Below, one piece after another: positions 9,227 through 13,403 of a DNA stretch of 13,403 nucleotides (its first letter is position 1; the number at the start of each line of letters is the position of its first letter). A program made the position numbers and the translations under genes. The stretch covers positions 1 to 13,403 of the forward strand of contig JASHRR010001280.1 of NCBI GenBank assembly GCA_030037185.1, read 5' to 3'. The notes beneath the pieces are model-generated. The model did not search any database, was not told where the DNA came from, and saw nothing but the letters and a program-made list of their open reading frames with translations. This DNA is from Xanthobacteraceae bacterium. Lineage in GTDB: Bacteria; Pseudomonadota; Alphaproteobacteria; Rhizobiales; Xanthobacteraceae.

Positions 9227-9235
9227 TTATCCACA
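9227..9235 (+). promoter_or_regulatory. Perfect DnaA-box match
   Basis: TTATCCACA is identical to the strong DnaA box consensus. It lies next to an AT-rich stretch (9175-9210) that contains GAAAA-CAATA-TTTTC. Only one box was seen, no replication gene is near, and a 9-mer can occur by chance, so this is a sequence match and not an origin call. Confidence 0.35.
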
Positions 9236-9324
9236 GCAGCGTGAGCGGCTCCGGATGGCGAATTAAGCGGAGTTTGTCGTCTATTTTGCTCGACGGCATG
9301 CAATGCCGATGCCGCGTTTGAGGC

Positions 9325-9363
9325 ACCCCGGTCCCACGTTGCGGCGGCGAATGGGACCGGGGT
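9325..9363. repeat. Perfect 12-bp inverted repeat
   Basis: ACCCCGGTCCCA (9325-9336) and TGGGACCGGGGT (9352-9363) enclose 15 nt. It is the longest perfect palindrome of the region and is not followed by T residues, so it is not a typical terminator. Confidence 0.7.
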
Positions 9364-9365
9364 AA

Positions 9366-9399
9366 TGCGCGCGACCGGGAGGAGGCATTTTCGCGCGCA
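9366..9399. repeat. Perfect 9-bp inverted repeat
   Basis: TGCGCGCGA (9366-9374) and TCGCGCGCA (9391-9399) enclose 16 nt. It begins 2 bp after the 12-bp palindrome and is followed at once by TGCAC (9401-9405) / GTGCA (9417-9421), giving three hairpins in a row. Confidence 0.65.
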
Positions 9400-9424
9400 C
9401 TGCACAATCATTGAAAGTGCATCA

Positions 9425-10724
9425 GCGTTCCCGGTCGTTTGGGAAGAGGGTTAACCGAGCGACCCGCGGTGCCGGCGCGCGAAAAACGCGGCCCGGAGAT
9501 TGGATGACGAGGGTCTGCGGCACCAGGGCTACGGCACGTTTGAATGCCCGCGGCTCAAACTGGTCGATAGCGTTTTTTTCGTCCGCTGCGCGGTGTTGTT
9601 GCGACGCCGGCGACGGCGCGGATCGGGGCAAATCATTCACTACATCATGAACAAAGCGTTTAGCTCCGCCGCCGGCTCGATCACATCAGCGGCGAATTCG
9701 ACATCCAGGCCGAACGGCAACGTCAGGTCGTTCAACGGCTACTGGTGCGCGGCCATGTCATAGGGGAGAATGCGAGGCAGGCGCCTCGCTCACTACAAAA
9801 GGTGTGCTCCGATCCAGCACCAGCCGTAAGCTCCCCGTGACAGACAGCAGCTGCAACCCGCGGCGTTGAGGCAACCTCTGCCGCCGCAGACGTCCGAAAT
9901 TTCCTCTTCACCGAAGATGATTTCGTGCCTTTACGCGTTCTTCATCGTCGGCATATGCGCAATCGGCGCGCCGTCGGTGCCGATGCGCTCCGCCAGTGAC
10001 AGAGACCGGCGGCACTCAAAACGAGGCTTGCTTCGCCGGTGGCATCATCCGCGTTCCCCCGTGCCCTGTCGCGGCTGTTTGGCAGCCACCCCCGTACGCC
10101 CTGCAGTAGTCCGTTTCAGGGACAATGGACTCGCGCGAAGCCCAGAAATGCCGATGGGCTTGCCGGGCCCGCGCATCCCGCCGCCGGCGCGACGGCGGTC
10201 CAGGCGCACCACTCGAGAGACACAGCTCCGGCAACGGCCGCACGATCGCCAGCATCTACTTTTGGACGCACGCTCATATTTTTCCCGCTCCATGGAGAAA
10301 CATTGCCTCGTCCCGCGGACACTCAGGAACGCGATGCGGCATGCCACCCTGGCTTGACAAAATATGCTGCGCGGGAAGGGCGACAGGTCACTTGGATAGC
10401 GCGATTGCTGCGGTCATGGCGTTTGCGGTTCGGTGGCGTCCACATTGGCCCTGAATCAGGCCTCCATTCTTGAACCACAACGCATTCACTATCTTGCCGG
10501 TCGATGGCAACTCGCTTCCGTCGATGCGAAGTCTTTCATCCGCCGACATAGAACGCCTCAAAATTCAGCACTAATCCGACAGCAGTTCTGCTTTACCGCA
10601 TTGGTCGCGTTGGCTAGTTTGCCAGCGTGCCGGCAGGCACCGCGTCGTTGCCGGGATGAGCTTTGCGGAGCTCGCCATCAGAGCGCGCAAACTCTTGGGA
10701 CCGAAAATGTGGGAGGATCCAAGT
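9425..10724. other. Long gene-free stretch, possibly degraded coding DNA
   Basis: About 1.3 kb without a convincing gene. Open frames such as 9866-10357 (+), 10039-10473 (+) and 10433-10900 (+) give Arg/Pro/Ser-rich translations typical of GC-rich non-coding DNA. Three short plus-strand stretches look more protein-like: RLDHISGEFDIQAERQRQ (about 9673-9727), DVRNFLFTEDDFVPLRVL (about 9886-9940) and LNHNAFTILPVDGNSLPS (about 10471-10524). None could be joined to a family, so they are only hints of decayed genes. The promoter of the downstream hydrolase must lie at the right end. Confidence 0.4.
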
Positions 10725-12260
10725 ATGAAAATCCGACTAGGGACACTGCTTTTAACTTCGGCCGCGCTGATCTCGCCGGCGGCCGCGCAGGATGCTGCGA
10801 GCCTTCTGCAAGCCGCCGACAAGGCGATGGGTGCAAGCGCCGTCAAGTCCGTTACGTATTCCGGCGCGGGCACAATGCGTTATCCGGGACAGAGTTATGA
10901 GCCGAACGGCGACTGGCCGCGGGCGCCCATGACGTCCTACACCGCGACCATCGACTACGGCAGCAAGTCCTCCAAGGAGGAGTACGCGGTCGATGTGAGC
11001 AAGAAGGAACGCGGCGGCGGCCTCGCTGCACCGCGTACTACTAGCTTCGTTAGTGGCAACTACGCCTGGAACTTGAATGCGCAGGGCCAGCCGAATCCGC
11101 AACCCGGCGCCGCCGAGCTGCGGGATTTCATGATCACAATCAGCCCGTACGGCTTTATCAAAGCAGCGCTGGCGTCGGGCAACGCTACGGTCGAGAACCG
11201 CTATTTCAACCGGCTCGATGAGACCATGAAAGTCATTGGGTTCACGAGCGGCAAGTATCGGATTACGGGTGAGTTCGATAAGGACAACCTGCTCACGCGT
11301 GTGGTCACCTGGTTCCCGAATCCCGTGATGGGGAACATGGCAATCGAGGTCCGATACACCGACTGGAAGGACGTCGGTGGCGGTGCGAAATTCCCGTTCC
11401 ACATTCACGCCCACCAGGGCGACCATCCTTTGAACACGGGCGGCCGCAACTGGTTCGACATCCGGGTTACCGACGCCAAGGTCAACGTCCCGGACGCCGC
11501 TATTTCGGTCCCGGATAATGTGCGCAATGCACCTGCTCCGCAAGTGCGCGTCGCCTCGCAGAAGCTCGCCGACGGCGTGTGGTACATCGGCGGCGGCTCT
11601 CACAACAGCGTGGCCGTCGAGTTCAAGGATTATGTGGCCTTAATCGAGGCTCCATTGGATGACGCACGCACAAACGCGGTGATCGCCGAGACCCATAAGC
11701 TGATCCCGAACAAGCCGATCCGCTATGTCGTCAACACCCACCATCATTGGGACCATTTGGGCGGTATCCGAGCCGCCGTGGCGGAAGGCGCAACGGTTGT
11801 CGCCGACGACCGAGACAAGGACTTCTACCGCAACGTGGTGATGGCTCCGCAGCCGCGAAGCCTGGAGCCGGACCGGCTGTCGCAGTTCCCGTTTGCCACC
11901 ACGGGTCCCGGCACCCTCGCGTTGCAGACGTTCACGGACCATTACACGATCGGCGATCAGACGCGAGTCATTGAGCTCTATCACGTGAATGGTCTCAACC
12001 ACGCTACCGACATGCTGGTGGCGTATCTCCCGCAGTCGAAGATCCTCATCAACGCCGATCTGTATTCGCCGCCGCCACAAGGAGGAAACCTCCAGAACGT
12101 CGGCGAAAACGCAGTGGTGCTCTTCAACAACATCAAGCGATTGAAGCTTGACGTTGCGCAACACGTGCCGATCCACGGCAATCCTGGACCGCAGGCCGAC
12201 TTCGAACGCATCGTCGGCCCGGTTGCGGCGAGGTCGCGCCCGACCGGCGACGGCGGCTGA
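10725..12260 (+). CDS. Exported metallo-beta-lactamase-fold hydrolase with N-terminal domain
   Basis: A 511-aa predicted periplasmic protein. Residues 1-21 are a Sec signal peptide (MKIRLG, hydrophobic core, AAA-Q22 cleavage). Residues about 22-285 form a beta-rich N-terminal region I cannot name with certainty; it begins DAASLLQAADKAMGA. From about 290 (KLADGVWYIGGGSHNSVAVEF) comes a metallo-beta-lactamase fold with the zinc motif H339-x-H341-x-D343-H344 (THHHWDHLGG). Further likely ligands are H420 or H426 in HVNGLNHATDML, D445 in INADLY and H484 in HVPIHGNPG. The zinc site therefore looks intact, but the reaction (lactonase, thioesterase, sulfatase-like or other) cannot be told. The start at 10725 is chosen because GGAGGA (10712-10717) stands 7 nt upstream and the signal peptide then begins at residue 1; an in-frame ATG at 10656 would bury it behind 23 residues. 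It is monocistronic and convergent with the next gene. Confidence 0.9.
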   Translation: MKIRLGTLLLTSAALISPAAAQDAASLLQAADKAMGASAVKSVTYSGAGTMRYPGQSYEPNGDWPRAPMTSYTATIDYGSKSSKEEYAVDVSKKERGGGLAAPRTTSFVSGNYAWNLNAQGQPNPQPGAAELRDFMITISPYGFIKAALASGNATVENRYFNRLDETMKVIGFTSGKYRITGEFDKDNLLTRVVTWFPNPVMGNMAIEVRYTDWKDVGGGAKFPFHIHAHQGDHPLNTGGRNWFDIRVTDAKVNVPDAAISVPDNVRNAPAPQVRVASQKLADGVWYIGGGSHNSVAVEFKDYVALIEAPLDDARTNAVIAETHKLIPNKPIRYVVNTHHHWDHLGGIRAAVAEGATVVADDRDKDFYRNVVMAPQPRSLEPDRLSQFPFATTGPGTLALQTFTDHYTIGDQTRVIELYHVNGLNHATDMLVAYLPQSKILINADLYSPPPQGGNLQNVGENAVVLFNNIKRLKLDVAQHVPIHGNPGPQADFERIVGPVAARSRPTGDGG

Positions 12261-12306
12261 TCCATTTGCGACGAACCTAGCGGCCTGACAGAGGCGCTCC
12301 TGCTCT

Positions 12307-12328
12307 CCCTCCCGGCTTGCCGGGAGGG
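12307..12328. terminator. Strong palindrome between convergent genes (possible bidirectional terminator or dispersed palindromic repeat)
   Basis: CCCTCCCGGC (12307-12316) and GCCGGGAGGG (12319-12328) form a nearly uninterrupted stem with a tiny loop (CTTG after fraying). It lies 46 bp after the hydrolase stop and 23 bp beyond the stop of the minus-strand gene. There is no T-run on the plus strand, and only a short pyrimidine run on the minus strand. Rhizobial genomes carry many dispersed GC-rich palindromes of this look, so it could be a repeat copy rather than a dedicated terminator. Confidence 0.6.
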
Positions 12329-12351
12329 GGAAAGTTGCGGGCAAACGCTCT

Positions 12352-12870
12352 CTACGGCCGCAAAGCACCAATCCTTTGGTAGAGATCATCAAGAAACGCG
12401 ATCGCTCGCCCCCCAAGAAGGGCGTCAGCCCGCGAGCTGTAGGCGGCAAATACCTGGTTCTCAGGATGGGAGACCGCCATGCTGGCGATGGCGTCCTTCT
12501 TTTCACTCACGTAGTTTTTGCTCCGCGGCAGAATCTGTGCGTAAAGGACGTCCAACACAAGAAACTGATCGGATGACGATTCCATGTAGATGGAAACGGC
12601 GAGCAACATGAACACGTTGTTTAGCCGCTCATGGGCGGCCTCGAGGTTCAATTCCACGTAGGCGTAGGATTCGATCTGTTCGGCATCGTCCGACGACAAG
12701 TTGTGGAGCGCCGAACCAACATCGTTCTCGAACGACTGGATCGCCTCGTTGATGCCGGCAAGCCGCGAGGCGTCATGCTCATCAAAAACGGCAGCCCGCG
12801 CCGAAAACGTCGCCAGTAGCAAGCTCACCACGAATACGCACGTGGTCGCTGCGATCCGAACAATCATCAT
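12352..12870 (-). CDS. Exported hypothetical protein
   Basis: The 172-aa product is not recognised. Residues 1-26 are a convincing Sec signal peptide (MMIVRIAATT, long hydrophobic core, SARA cleavage before AVF), so the mature protein of about 146 aa should be periplasmic. The mature part is acidic, probably mainly helical, with SFENDVGSALHNLSSDDAEQIES and a hydrophobic stretch LNNVFMLLAVSIYME in mid-protein that may be a buried helix and not a membrane span. It has no cysteine after the signal peptide and no metal or nucleotide motif I can see. Composition and the clean signal peptide support a real gene. The start may be the ATG at 12870 or the adjacent one at 12867; upstream GGATCGGG is only a weak ribosome binding site. 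Convergent with the metallo-hydrolase. Confidence 0.8.
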   Translation of the reverse strand: MMIVRIAATTCVFVVSLLLATFSARAAVFDEHDASRLAGINEAIQSFENDVGSALHNLSSDDAEQIESYAYVELNLEAAHERLNNVFMLLAVSIYMESSSDQFLVLDVLYAQILPRSKNYVSEKKDAIASMAVSHPENQVFAAYSSRADALLGGRAIAFLDDLYQRIGALRP

Positions 12871-13403
12871 TTACGCCCGATCCGTTATCTGCCGTCCTCG
12901 GCAATATGCGAACTCTCCCATACCTGTCGGCGGTGTTTCAACGGGTTTGATGTTCGCATGAGGATTGATGGTTTATCGGCCGCCGGGTGGTCGATTGACA
13001 AAAAGAGCGGTCGCGAAGGTAAAGCGAGCGGATTGGGGGGACCCCGTCCGCCGGCTGCAAAGCGTCCGGCAAGTGTGTAGAGTCGCAATTCGACCGCACC
13101 GGCGGATGCTGCGCCGGGGGGGCGGCGAATGATGAGGGCTGCAAAAATGAATTGGAAATTGGCTGCCATTGTCCGCGGCCGCAGCCGATTCGGGGCCTGA
13201 TTTCGACCTGAGCGGAGCTGCGAGCGAGGCTGCCGCCTGTCCGGCAACGGCGCGTAGCCCTCAGGCTCTGTTCGAGTTTGCATAGGCTGTTTTCGAGCTT
13301 CGGGGATCGGAAACCCGCCTATCGGCTACTGAACGCATCGTTGACACTGCGATTTGAGGCGTCCACTATCCGGATATGGCAGCGCGGAACTCCAACCGGA
13401 AGC
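12871..13403. other. Gene-free right end of the window
   Basis: No protein of recognisable type in 530 bp. A 22-residue open frame at 13132-13200 (+), starting MRAAKMNWKLAAIV and preceded by a G-rich run, could be a microprotein, but support is thin. A promoter-like pair lies at 13341-13369 (listed separately). The minus-strand frame 12885-13283 looks like noise. The promoter of the leftward exported protein should lie just right of 12870. Confidence 0.35.
13341..13369 (+). promoter_or_regulatory. Possible sigma-70-type promoter at the window edge
   Basis: TTGACA (13341-13346), a perfect -35 box, is followed after 17 bp by CACTAT (13364-13369), a poor -10 box (3 of 6). An ATG at 13376 opens a frame (MAARNSNRK) that runs out of the window, but no ribosome binding site precedes it, so a gene there is not supported. 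Confidence 0.3.

Noticed and set aside
9886..9940. Fragment DVRNFLFTEDDFVPLRVL, faintly like the N-terminus of a CheR methyltransferase
   Set aside because: The resemblance is a few residues only and cannot be extended in any frame to the AdoMet-binding motifs.
9866..10357. 163-aa plus-strand open frame
   Set aside because: The translation is Arg/Pro-rich low-complexity with no domain; overlapping frames of similar length and quality exist, which is expected for non-coding GC-rich DNA.
10752..11603. 283-aa minus-strand open frame opposite the MBL-fold gene
   Set aside because: Shadow of the real plus-strand gene; no ribosome binding site and no recognisable domain.
12885..13283. 132-aa minus-strand open frame at the right end
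   Set aside because: Arg/Pro/Ala-rich translation without ribosome binding site or motif; treated as noise.

Overview
The window looks like chromosomal DNA of an alphaproteobacterium of the Bradyrhizobium/Rhodopseudomonas type. The evidence is the high GC content, a Usg-family gene, a rhizobial-type GroES/GroEL pair behind a CIRCE operator, and an accessory-region character with a rotted insertion sequence and long gene-free stretches. The genus assignment is inference from protein flavour; no rRNA or other marker is present.

Layout, left to right. (1) 42-1430 (+): an exported metal-dependent amidohydrolase with an intact binuclear metal site. (2) 1431-2248 (-): a heavily frameshifted relic of an IS1380-family transposase, readable only by joining short pieces from all three minus-strand frames. 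(3) 2249-2962: no recognisable gene. (4) 2963-4210 (+): a NupC-type concentrative nucleoside transporter, convergent with (5) 4252-4530 (-): a Usg-family small protein. (6) 4531-4832: shared upstream region of usg and groES, carrying a CIRCE element at 4680-4706. (7) 4833-6918 (+): the groES-groEL chaperonin operon, closed by a strong intrinsic terminator at 6943-6970. (8) 7440-8279 (+): a DUF72 (YecE-like) protein. (9) 8280-10724: about 2.4 kb without a convincing gene but rich in secondary structure. It holds three terminator-like hairpins within 200 bp, an AT-rich island, a perfect DnaA-box match and a run of perfect inverted repeats. (10) 10725-12260 (+): an exported two-part metallo-beta-lactamase-fold hydrolase, convergent with (11) 12352-12870 (-): an exported protein of unknown function, with a strong palindrome between them. 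(12) 12871-13403: no clear gene.

Functionally, the best understood unit is groESL: a HrcA/CIRCE-repressed chaperonin operon, likely one of several copies in such a genome. The nucleoside transporter, the two exported hydrolases and DUF72 do not form an obvious pathway; each appears to be its own transcription unit. I did not find a clearly new multi-gene system. The items most worth a second look are the hidden IS1380 relic, the terminator stack with a possible small RNA at about 8380-8548, and the palindrome cluster at 9044-9421.
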